Of a stretch of 39,310 bases of DNA, positions 31,247-38,140 are shown one piece after another; within the stretch, counting starts at the first letter, position 1; each line of letters opens with the position of its first letter. Both the position numbers and the translations under genes were made by a program. Below the pieces are notes generated by a model, which ran no database searches, was not told the origin of the DNA, and worked only from the letters and a program-made list of their open reading frames with translations. This DNA is from an uncultured Oscillospiraceae bacterium (GTDB lineage: Bacteria > Bacillota > Clostridia > Oscillospirales > Oscillospiraceae). Location: the NCBI GenBank assembly GCA_947624385.1, contig CANQJZ010000022.1, positions 1 to 39,310 on the forward strand. The letters are read 5' to 3'.

Positions 31247-32429
31247 CGAGAAAAACATGACGCCTGAGGAAAACACGGCCGCGCCGGAGACGGACAGCGC
31301 CCTGACCGAAAAGAGCAACGAGGAAAAGATCGCGGAGCTCATCGAAAAGGGCAAAAAGGCCGGCAAGCTCACCAGCAAGGAGCTCTCCGACGCGCTGGAC
31401 AACATGACCCTGAGCCCCGAGGAGCTGGACGCCGTGTACGACCAGCTGGAGGACCTGGGCATCGAGACCGCCGGGGACGAGTTTCTCCCGCCGCTGGACG
31501 ACGATACCCTGCCCGCGCTGGAGGAACTGGAGGAGCTGGAGGAGATCAGTCAGAGCGTGGAAGAGGAGATCGTGGACACGGACGCCATGGCCGACACCTT
31601 CTCCGCCGACGACCCGGTGCGCATGTACCTGAAGGAGATCGGCAAGGTGGCCCTGCTCACCCCGGAGGAGGAGGTGGCCCTGGCGGCCCGGATGGCCGAG
31701 GGCGACCAGGACGCCAAGCGCCGGATGGCCGAGGCCAATTTGCGGCTGGTGGTGTCCATCGCCAAGCGGTACGTGGGCCGGGGCATGCTGTTTCTGGACC
31801 TTATCCAGGAGGGCAACCTGGGCCTTATCAAGGCCGTGGACAAATTCGACTACACCAAGGGCTACAAGTTCTCCACCTACGCCACCTGGTGGATACGCCA
31901 GGCCATCACCCGCGCCATCGCGGACCAGGCCCGGACCATCCGCATCCCCGTACACATGGTGGAGACCATCAACAAGGTCATCCGCGTCTCCCGGCAGCTG
32001 CTGCAGGAGCTGGGCCACGACCCCTCCGCCGAGGAGATAGCCGAGGAGATGAACATGCCCGCCGACAAGGTCCAGGACATCCTCAAGATCGCCCAGGAGC
32101 CGGTGAGCCTGGAGACCCCCATCGGCGAGGAGGAGGACTCCCACCTGGGGGACTTCATCGAGGACGAGGGGGCCTCCGAGCCCTCCGAGGCCGCCAGCTT
32201 CACGCTTTTGAAGGAGCAGCTCATGAGCGTGCTGGACACCCTGACCCCCCGGGAGAAGAAGGTGCTGGAGCTGCGCTTCGGCATGATCGACGGCCGGACC
32301 CGCACATTGGAAGAAGTTGGCAAGGAGTTCCAAGTCACCCGGGAGCGCATCCGCCAGATCGAGGCCAAGGCCCTGCGCAAGCTCCGCCACCCCTCCAGGT
32401 CCAAGAAACTGCGGGATTTTCTGGATTGA
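31239..32429 (+). CDS. rpoD: RNA polymerase primary sigma factor
   Basis: The vegetative sigma factor (SigA/RpoD). The 396-residue protein has an acidic, low-complexity region 1.1-like N-terminus (to about 120), region 1.2 ([20 protein letters not shown]), regions 2.1-2.4 ([20 protein letters not shown], then [13 protein letters not shown] from residue 213, which reads the -10 box), region 3, and region 4 with the [23 protein letters not shown] that reads the -35 box. The ATG at 31239 gives the normal MADE start; a GTG at 31230 is also possible. The promoter boxes found in this window fit its specificity. A terminator follows the gene. Confidence 0.97.
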   Translation: MADEKNMTPEENTAAPETDSALTEKSNEEKIAELIEKGKKAGKLTSKELSDALDNMTLSPEELDAVYDQLEDLGIETAGDEFLPPLDDDTLPALEELEELEEISQSVEEEIVDTDAMADTFSADDPVRMYLKEIGKVALLTPEEEVALAARMAEGDQDAKRRMAEANLRLVVSIAKRYVGRGMLFLDLIQEGNLGLIKAVDKFDYTKGYKFSTYATWWIRQAITRAIADQARTIRIPVHMVETINKVIRVSRQLLQELGHDPSAEEIAEEMNMPADKVQDILKIAQEPVSLETPIGEEEDSHLGDFIEDEGASEPSEAASFTLLKEQLMSVLDTLTPREKKVLELRFGMIDGRTRTLEEVGKEFQVTRERIRQIEAKALRKLRHPSRSKKLRDFLD

Positions 32430-32450
32430 AGCAGGCAAAAAATACAAATA

Positions 32451-32499
32451 TCCCAGGTGCGCAAAATATGTCGCACCTGGGACATTTTTGGGCTTTTTT
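32451..32499 (+). terminator. Terminator of dnaG-rpoD
   Basis: TCCCAGGTGCG (32451-32461) and CGCACCTGGGA (32472-32482) make an 11-bp stem with a 10-nt loop, followed by CATTTTTGGGCTTTTTT. It overlaps the first units of the GGGACAT array. Confidence 0.85.
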
Positions 32500-32537
32500 G
32501 GGACATAAGCGGGACATTTGGGACATTATTGGGACAT
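32479..32537. repeat. Helically phased GGGACAT array
   Basis: GGGACAT occurs at 32479, 32500, 32511, 32520 and 32531, with a degenerate unit GGGCTTT at 32490. The starts are 11, 10, 11, 9 and 11 bp apart, close to one DNA turn. The array lies between the convergent rpoD and MATE genes. Confidence 0.75.
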
Positions 32538-32549
32538 TTTTCGCGGGTT

Positions 32550-34082
32550 TTATTGCGCGGCCGCCTTTTCCCCCTGATACGCCCTGCCGATGGCAAGGCG
32601 CTTCCACCGGCCGTTGTGGTACCGGACGGACACCAGCAGCGTGCGCATGAGCTGGTCCGCCACCAGGGCGATCCACGCCCCCCACAGCCCCAGGTGGAAC
32701 ACGTTGATGAGCAGCATGGCCAGAAGGCTCCGGACCCCCAGGACCGTCACCGCCGTGACCACGGCGGGAAAGCGGGTGTCCCCCGCGCCGCGCAGGCCGC
32801 CGGTGACGATGAACTGGTCCGCCTGGAAGGGCTGGCTGGCCGCCAACAGCCATAGTATCGGCGCGCCAAGGCGGATGATCTCAGGGTCGTTTTTGAACAG
32901 GGCGATGATCTGGTCGTTCAACAGCACCATCAGCGCCATCAGCACGAAGGACGCGGCGATGCCCACGTTCCGGGTCCGGCGCATGTACACGGCCGCCATA
33001 TCGTACCGCCGCTTGCCGATGGACTGGCCCATGAGGGTGGTGGCGGCGGTGGCGAAGGCCTGGCCCATCATGAAGGTCATGGACTGCACGTTCATGCAGA
33101 CCTGGTGGGCGGCGTAGACCGTGTCCCCAAGGCTGGCCACCTGGCGGATGTAGATGATGATGCCGGCCCGTAAAAAGAGCTGCTCCATCATAGAGGGGAT
33201 GCCGATGCCGACAACGCGGCTCATGAGCCGCCGGTCGAAGACGAACTTCTCCTTGAAATCCAGGAATACGTAGTGCTTTTTCCCCAGGGCCACGGCTATG
33301 GCGATGAAAAAGGCCACGGTCTGGCCGATGATGGTGGCCCAGGAGGCCCCGGCCACGCCCATCTTGGGCACGCCGAAGTGGCCGTATATCATGATGTAGT
33401 TGAAGATGAGGTTGATGACGTTGGCCAGGGTGTTGTACACCATGGGGGTGCGGGTGTCCCCGATGCCCCGGAGCGCCGCCGTCACGGTGATGGACAGGCA
33501 CAGGGGCACAAAGCCGTAGAGCTGGATGAGCATATAGGTCACGCCCTGGTGCAGCGTCTCCTCCGTGATGCCGGCCCCGCCCATGAGCCGTATCATGGGC
33601 TCGCATAAAAACAGGCCTATCCCCGTGAAAAACGCGGACATGAGCAGGTTTAAGAGCATGGCGTGCTTGAACACCCGGTTGGCCCCGGCCCGGTCGTTCT
33701 GGCCCCGGAAGCGGGCCACCATGGCCGTGGCGCCCACGTTCATGGCCTGTATCATGGTCATGAGCAGGAACTTGGGCTGGGCGGCCAGACCCACCGCCGC
33801 CAGGGCGGCGATGCCCTCCTGACCGGGCAGGTGGCCCACCATGACCTGGTCCGCCATACTGGTAAGCTGGGTCAACAAAAGCTCCACCAGGCTGGGCCAG
33901 GCGATCAGCACCACGTCCCGGTAAAGCCGCCGTTCCGAAACGCCCTCCGGTACCCTGACCTTTGCCACCTTGCCGGCGGCGTCCGGGCTGTCCTCGGGGC
34001 CATATGGCAGGTCGTCCAGGGCCGTGTATACGGTCTTGCCCTCTATGCCGCTTTTTCTTACCTCACCGGTCTTGCTGTCCAT
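32550..34082 (-). CDS. MATE family efflux transporter
   Basis: A 510-residue MATE (multidrug and toxic compound extrusion, NorM/DinF-like) cation antiporter. Twelve hydrophobic segments are expected; visible signatures include LVELLLTQLTSMADQVMVGH near residues 64-83, ALRGIGDTRTPMVYNTLANV and, in the second half, FIVTGGLRGAGDTRFPAV, the paired internal repeat of the family. The first ~55 residues are an unusual hydrophilic extension (KTGEVRKSGIEGKTVYTALD) before the first membrane helix. The ATG is well supported by AGGAGG. It has its own promoter and converges on rpoD. The substrate cannot be told from the sequence. Confidence 0.93.
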   Translation of the reverse strand: MDSKTGEVRKSGIEGKTVYTALDDLPYGPEDSPDAAGKVAKVRVPEGVSERRLYRDVVLIAWPSLVELLLTQLTSMADQVMVGHLPGQEGIAALAAVGLAAQPKFLLMTMIQAMNVGATAMVARFRGQNDRAGANRVFKHAMLLNLLMSAFFTGIGLFLCEPMIRLMGGAGITEETLHQGVTYMLIQLYGFVPLCLSITVTAALRGIGDTRTPMVYNTLANVINLIFNYIMIYGHFGVPKMGVAGASWATIIGQTVAFFIAIAVALGKKHYVFLDFKEKFVFDRRLMSRVVGIGIPSMMEQLFLRAGIIIYIRQVASLGDTVYAAHQVCMNVQSMTFMMGQAFATAATTLMGQSIGKRRYDMAAVYMRRTRNVGIAASFVLMALMVLLNDQIIALFKNDPEIIRLGAPILWLLAASQPFQADQFIVTGGLRGAGDTRFPAVVTAVTVLGVRSLLAMLLINVFHLGLWGAWIALVADQLMRTLLVSVRYHNGRWKRLAIGRAYQGEKAAAQ

Positions 34083-34112
34083 GGACGCGGGCCTCCTTTT
34101 CTGTCAAATCAA

Positions 34113-34141
34113 ATTGTATCGCTTTTGTCGGTCGCCGTCAA
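34113..34141 (-). promoter_or_regulatory. Promoter of the MATE gene
   Basis: TTGACG (34136-34141) and TACAAT (34113-34118) on the minus strand with a 17-bp spacer, about 30 nt before the ATG at 34082. Confidence 0.83.
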
Positions 34142-34181
34142 TACGCGGGATGACGGCATTTTGCCCATGGGCAGGACCCTA

Positions 34182-34211
34182 TTGCCGTAAGAATACACAA
34201 TATGCTATAAT
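34182..34211 (+). promoter_or_regulatory. Promoter of the plsC operon
   Basis: TTGCCG (34182-34187), 18-bp spacer and TATAAT (34206-34211) preceded by TGC (extended -10). It is divergent from the MATE promoter. Confidence 0.75.
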
Positions 34212-34236
34212 AGGCACAAGAGATAGGGGGATGGGG

Positions 34237-35067
34237 ATGTTCCGACAGGATGAGTACGGCGCGGCGCGGGTGCTGTGGCCATATGCGGCCGGTGGGGCCG
34301 TTGTCAGCGCGGTGCTGGGAGCGATATACCACTGGGGCGTTTTGATGTGGGTCGGCATGTTCGCGTGCTGGACGGTGACGCTGCTGGCGGCGTGGCTGGT
34401 GTTCGTGTGGCTGTGGTCGCTGACGGTGGACCTGTCAAAGCCCGTGACGGAGGACCACCCCTTCTGCCGCCGGGTCGTGGTCCATGTCATCGGCATACTG
34501 TGTCTGGCCGGGCGGCTGCGCTTTCACGTGACCGGCTGGGAGAACATTCCGGAGGGCCGGTTTCTGCTGGTGGGCAACCACCGGAGCAACTACGACCCCA
34601 TCGCCACGGTGTGGGCCCTGAGCCGCCGGAAGATCGACATGGCCTTCATCACCAAGCCGGAGAACATGAAGATACCCCTGGTACGGTTCATCCACAAGGC
34701 CAATTATCTGGTCATAGACCGGGAGGACCCCCGCAAGGCCATCGTCACCATCAACGCGGCGGCGGACTTACTCAGCCGGGACGTGGTGAACGTGGGCGTC
34801 TACCCGGAGGGGACAAGAAGCAGGTCCGGCGAGATGCTGGAATTTCACAACGCGGTATTTAAGATCGCGAAAAAGGCGGACGTGCCCATCGTGACGGTAT
34901 GCGTCACCGGCACGGAGAAGATAGGCAAAAACGCCCCCTGGCGGCACACGGACGTGGTTCTCACCCTGTGCCCGTGCATCGGCCGGGAGGAAGTGGCGGC
35001 CAGTGGCACGAAGGAGCTGGGGGCCCATGTCCGGGCGCTGCTGGAGGCCGCGATGGAGGACAAATGA
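34237..35067 (+). CDS. plsC: 1-acyl-sn-glycerol-3-phosphate acyltransferase
   Basis: PlsC acylates lysophosphatidic acid to phosphatidic acid in phospholipid synthesis at the membrane. The 276-residue protein has two N-terminal membrane segments (about 17-32 and 37-62), the catalytic HX4D motif NHRSNYD (H115, D120), a FITKPENMKIPLVR segment and the glycerophosphate-binding YPEGTRSRSG (189-198). ATG 34237 has AGGGGG at good spacing; ATG 34231 directly follows the same G-run and is less likely. It starts a three-gene unit with an unknown membrane protein and an Mrp-type gene. Confidence 0.93.
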   Translation: MFRQDEYGAARVLWPYAAGGAVVSAVLGAIYHWGVLMWVGMFACWTVTLLAAWLVFVWLWSLTVDLSKPVTEDHPFCRRVVVHVIGILCLAGRLRFHVTGWENIPEGRFLLVGNHRSNYDPIATVWALSRRKIDMAFITKPENMKIPLVRFIHKANYLVIDREDPRKAIVTINAAADLLSRDVVNVGVYPEGTRSRSGEMLEFHNAVFKIAKKADVPIVTVCVTGTEKIGKNAPWRHTDVVLTLCPCIGREEVAASGTKELGAHVRALLEAAMEDK

Positions 35068-35075
35068 GGTAAGAA

Positions 35076-35756
35076 ATGGGTATACGAAAGAGAGAGAAAG
35101 CAGAACATAAGAAGTGTGACCGCAAGAAGGTGGCGGCGGTGGCGGCGGCCACCGTGGTGCTGACCACCGGCGCGGCGGTGCATGAGAGCTTTGACCCGGA
35201 CGAGCTTCTCCGGGCCGCGGCCGGTCCTGCCCATGTGGAGACGGTGCGGCGCACCGCGTCCAACCGGGTCGTGCTGGCCGAGCTGCCGGACGAGACGCGA
35301 GAGCTTTCCCGCGGCGACGCCCTGCGGGCCAGGATCATCCGTCTGCCCGTGTGGGTCAAGACGGCGTTCCTGCTGCCCCTGTGGGTCGTGGGGTCATTGC
35401 CGGCGGCGCTGCTCGGGACGCTGGGCCCGGTATGGGACGTGCTTTTAAGCCTGGCCATCCAGGCCGGGGTGCTGGTCGGGCTGTTCTGCCTGGTGTACAA
35501 GCTGCTGTTTCCCAAGCGGAAGGTCCGGGAGCTGTTTCGGCGGAAAAACCTGCGGTGGCTGCTGCTGGGGGCCGTGGCTCTGACGGGGGCCGATATGGTG
35601 CTGGCCCAGATGTGGCCGGAGTGGACGGCGCTGCGGTTCGCGCTGCTGCTGGGAGCGGGGTTCGGCGTGCTGGCGCTTTTGTATAAGCGGCTGTGCGGCG
35701 CGTTCCGGGCACCGGAGCCGGAGATCGTGAAGACCCGCCTGGTGGCGGAAATATAA
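35076..35756 (+). CDS. Hypothetical membrane protein
   Basis: A 226-residue protein I do not recognise. It begins with a basic stretch (MGIRKREKAEHKKCDRKK), then a hydrophobic segment (VAAVAAATVVLTTGAAV, 19-35), a soluble stretch with ELLRAAAGPAHVETVRRTAS, and three further hydrophobic segments at about 98-112, 119-145 and 165-205, giving perhaps four or five membrane helices. The segment PVWVKTAFLLPLWVVGSLPA is conspicuous. It lies 8 nt after plsC and 19 nt before the mrp gene, so it is probably co-transcribed. A GAGGT ribosome site precedes the ATG. No catalytic motif was seen. Confidence 0.72.
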   Translation: MGIRKREKAEHKKCDRKKVAAVAAATVVLTTGAAVHESFDPDELLRAAAGPAHVETVRRTASNRVVLAELPDETRELSRGDALRARIIRLPVWVKTAFLLPLWVVGSLPAALLGTLGPVWDVLLSLAIQAGVLVGLFCLVYKLLFPKRKVRELFRRKNLRWLLLGAVALTGADMVLAQMWPEWTALRFALLLGAGFGVLALLYKRLCGAFRAPEPEIVKTRLVAEI

Positions 35757-35775
35757 TAAAAACGAGGCGAAGCCA

Positions 35776-36594
35776 ATGAGCGAAGAATGTTCCCATAACT
35801 GCGAAAGCTGCGGCGTGGACTGCGCCCAGCGTCAGAGCCCGTCGGACCTGCTGGAGCCGGTGAACGAGCTTTCCCGGATAGGCAAGGTCATCGCCGTCAT
35901 AAGCGGCAAGGGCGGCGTGGGCAAGAGCATGGTCACCTCCCTGCTGGCCGTCAGCGCGGCCAAGGCCGGGAAGAAGGTGGGCGTGCTGGACGCGGACATC
36001 ACAGGTCCCTCCATCCCCACGGCCTTCGGCGTCCACGGCCGGCCATACGGCACGGAAAAGGGCATGCCCGCCCTGGTGAGCCGTGACGGGATAAAGGTCA
36101 TGAGCATAAACCTGCTGCTGGACAACGAGACGGACCCGGTGGTCTGGCGCGGTCCCGTCATCGCCTCGGCGGTGAAGCAGTTCTGGACGGATGTGATCTG
36201 GGGCGACCTTGACGTGCTGTTCGTGGATATGCCCCCGGGGACCGGCGACGTGCCGCTGACGGTGTTCCAGTCCCTGCCGGTCAGCGGCGTCGTCGTTGTC
36301 ACCACGCCCCAGGACCTGGTGGGCATGATCGTGGAAAAGGCCGTGAACATGGCGAAGATGATGAACGTGCCCGTGCTGGGTCTGGCGGAGAATATGGCAT
36401 GGTACGAGTGCCCCTGCTGCGGGCAGAAGCTGTCCATTTTCGGGGACAGTCACGTGGAGGAACAGGGGCTGCGCCTGGGGATAGGCAATACCGTGAGCCT
36501 GCCCCTGGACCCCACCCTGGCCGCCGCCTGCGACAGCGGCAAGGTGGAGGACGCGGATACGTCCGCGGTGTGGGAGTTCGCGGAGAGGTTGTAA
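35776..36594 (+). CDS. mrp: Mrp/NBP35-type iron-sulfur carrier ATPase
   Basis: A 272-residue P-loop protein of the Mrp/ApbC/NBP35 family, thought to assemble or carry Fe-S clusters. It has the deviant Walker A SGKGGVGKS (43-51), DADITGPSIP, DMPPGTGDVP and a C-terminal CPCC (C212-C215), the conserved CxxC by which dimers bridge a 4Fe-4S cluster. The N-terminus has an extra cysteine cluster at C5, C10, C13 and C17. This recalls the N-terminal cluster site of NBP35, but it is shorter. Start by ATG with a GAGGCGAAGCC sequence upstream. It is last in the plsC unit and followed by repeats. Confidence 0.93.
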   Translation: MSEECSHNCESCGVDCAQRQSPSDLLEPVNELSRIGKVIAVISGKGGVGKSMVTSLLAVSAAKAGKKVGVLDADITGPSIPTAFGVHGRPYGTEKGMPALVSRDGIKVMSINLLLDNETDPVVWRGPVIASAVKQFWTDVIWGDLDVLFVDMPPGTGDVPLTVFQSLPVSGVVVVTTPQDLVGMIVEKAVNMAKMMNVPVLGLAENMAWYECPCCGQKLSIFGDSHVEEQGLRLGIGNTVSLPLDPTLAAACDSGKVEDADTSAVWEFAERL

Positions 36595-36607
36595 CGACCG
36601 TATTGAC

Positions 36608-36804
36608 GGCCCCCCTGTGCAAGGGGGGGCTGTCACGCGTCAGCGTGACTGGGGGGGTTGTAACATCGGATAACGGACAACCCCTCCGAGCGCCGCAAGC
36701 GGCGCCCACCTCCCCTTGCACAGGGGAGGCTTTTCGTCGGCGCTCGCTGGGCTAGGCCGGGATTCGCCGCAAGCGGCGCTCACCTCCCCTTTCACAAGGG
36801 GGCC
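36608..36804. repeat. Nested-palindrome element, copy 10 (inverted), with partial module tail
   Basis: Main part 36608-36730: CCCCCC-TGTGCAA-GGGGGG, GTCACGC-GTCA-GCGTGAC, a central GGGTTGT / ACAACCCCTCC pairing, GCGCC-GCAA-GGCGC, and a right hairpin ending GGGGAGGC. A tail at 36735-36778 repeats the first 40 or so bases of the 109-bp module, then a second element end (ACCTCCCC-TTTCACA-AGGGGG). It fills the gap after mrp. Confidence 0.83.
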
Positions 36805-36816
36805 TATTTATACGGA

Positions 36817-36857
36817 GAACGCCTCCCTCGGCGAGGGAGGCGTTCTTTCATATTTTT
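36817..36857 (+). terminator. Terminator hairpin downstream of mrp
   Basis: GAACGCCTCCCTC (36817-36829) and GAGGGAGGCGTTC (36833-36845), a 13-bp stem with a 3-nt loop, followed on the plus strand by TTTCATATTTTTCTTT. The minus-strand side lacks a U-run, so it mainly serves rightward transcription; the convergent permease gene ends just beyond it. Confidence 0.8.
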
Positions 36858-36859
36858 CT

Positions 36860-38122
36860 TTACTCGCGGCGGAGGGCGTCGATGGGGTTCAGGTTGGAGG
36901 CCTTGACGGCGGGGATCATGCCGAAGATCACGCCGATCAGCATGGAGAATAGCACTGCCACGGCGATGGCCGGATAGCTGACCGCCGTAGGGGTGCCCAT
37001 GGCGGAGGCGATGAACCGGCTCAGACCCACGCCCGCGGCAACGCCTAATATGCCGCCGATGCTGGTCAGGGCCGCGGCCTCCGTCAGAAACTGCCACAAA
37101 ATGCGGCGCTTCCGGGCCCCGATGGCCTTTTTAAGGCCGATCTCCCGGGTGCGCTCCGTGACCGTCACCAGCATGATGTTCATCACGCCGATGCCGCCCA
37201 CCAGCAGCGAGATGCCCGCGATCCAGAGAAGCTGGTTGTTGGTGGCGTTGGACAGCTTCTGGATGTCCGCCGCCTGCTTCATTAAGTCGTCGCTCTTATA
37301 GGCGAAATTGCCGGAGGTATCGGTTATCTGGGTCTTGGTGAGAAGGTCCTCCGCCTGCTGGCCGATGCGGGTCATGTCGTCGGTGCTGGCGGCCTTTAAA
37401 ACCGCACACTGAGGCTCGTCAAAGCGGAACACCAGGGGCCAGTCCGCCAGGGGGATAAAGATCTTGCCGCCGGAGGTGTCGGCATACATGGTGTAATCCC
37501 GGTAGGTCTCGATGGCAAAGTCCGAGGACTTGGCCCGGTCCACCACGCCGATGACGGTGAAGGGCTCGCCGGATATCTCCAGGGTCTCCCCCCGGGGGTC
37601 CGTGCTGCCGAACAGCAGCGACGCCGCGCCGGCGTCCAGCAGGGCGACTTTGTGGAAGCTGGTGTAATCCTCCGGGAGGAAGTCCCGGCCATAGCTGAGG
37701 CGGTAGCCGTTGGTCTGGAAATAGTACTGGTCCACGCCGTATAATTCGCCGGAGTAGGCGGTGTTTTTGTAGCACACCTGGCCGCTGTAGCTGTCGATGC
37801 GGCGGAAGCAGTAGAGGCTGGCGGAGCGCACGTTGTCCAGGTCCGCCAGGGCCTGGCGGGTCTCCTCCGTGATGGGCAGAACGCCCGCCGGCGGGCCCTG
37901 ATAGGTCATGTCATAGGTGTAATTTTCCTGATAGAGCTGGACCGTGACGGCGTTGGTGCCCGCGCCGATCAGGCTCTCCTTGATCTGGTCGTTGGTGCCC
38001 TTGATGGTGGACACGATGGTGATGATGGAGGCGATGCCGATGATGATGCCAAGCATGGTCAGGAAGGAGCGCATTTTGTGGCCCCAGATGCCCTGGAAGG
38101 CCAGGGAGATATTTTCAAACAT
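36860..38122 (-). CDS. MacB/FtsX-type ABC transporter permease
   Basis: A 420-residue permease of the MacB/LolCDE type. The N-terminal helix (RSFLTMLGIIIGIASIITIV, about 18-37) is followed by a large extracellular domain to about residue 285. Three C-terminal membrane helices make up the FtsX domain (LLWIAGISLLVGGIGVMNIM; LTSIGGILGVAAGVGL; AVAVLFSMLIGVIFGMIPAV), ending in NLNPIDALRRE. Such permeases work with an MFP adaptor and an ATPase that drives mechanotransmission. The adaptor gene lies 18 nt upstream. No ATPase gene is in view; it may lie beyond the right edge. A GAGGGG site is upstream of the ATG. Confidence 0.93.
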   Translation of the reverse strand: MFENISLAFQGIWGHKMRSFLTMLGIIIGIASIITIVSTIKGTNDQIKESLIGAGTNAVTVQLYQENYTYDMTYQGPPAGVLPITEETRQALADLDNVRSASLYCFRRIDSYSGQVCYKNTAYSGELYGVDQYYFQTNGYRLSYGRDFLPEDYTSFHKVALLDAGAASLLFGSTDPRGETLEISGEPFTVIGVVDRAKSSDFAIETYRDYTMYADTSGGKIFIPLADWPLVFRFDEPQCAVLKAASTDDMTRIGQQAEDLLTKTQITDTSGNFAYKSDDLMKQAADIQKLSNATNNQLLWIAGISLLVGGIGVMNIMLVTVTERTREIGLKKAIGARKRRILWQFLTEAAALTSIGGILGVAAGVGLSRFIASAMGTPTAVSYPAIAVAVLFSMLIGVIFGMIPAVKASNLNPIDALRRE

Positions 38123-38140
38123 GTTCTAACGCGCCCCCTC

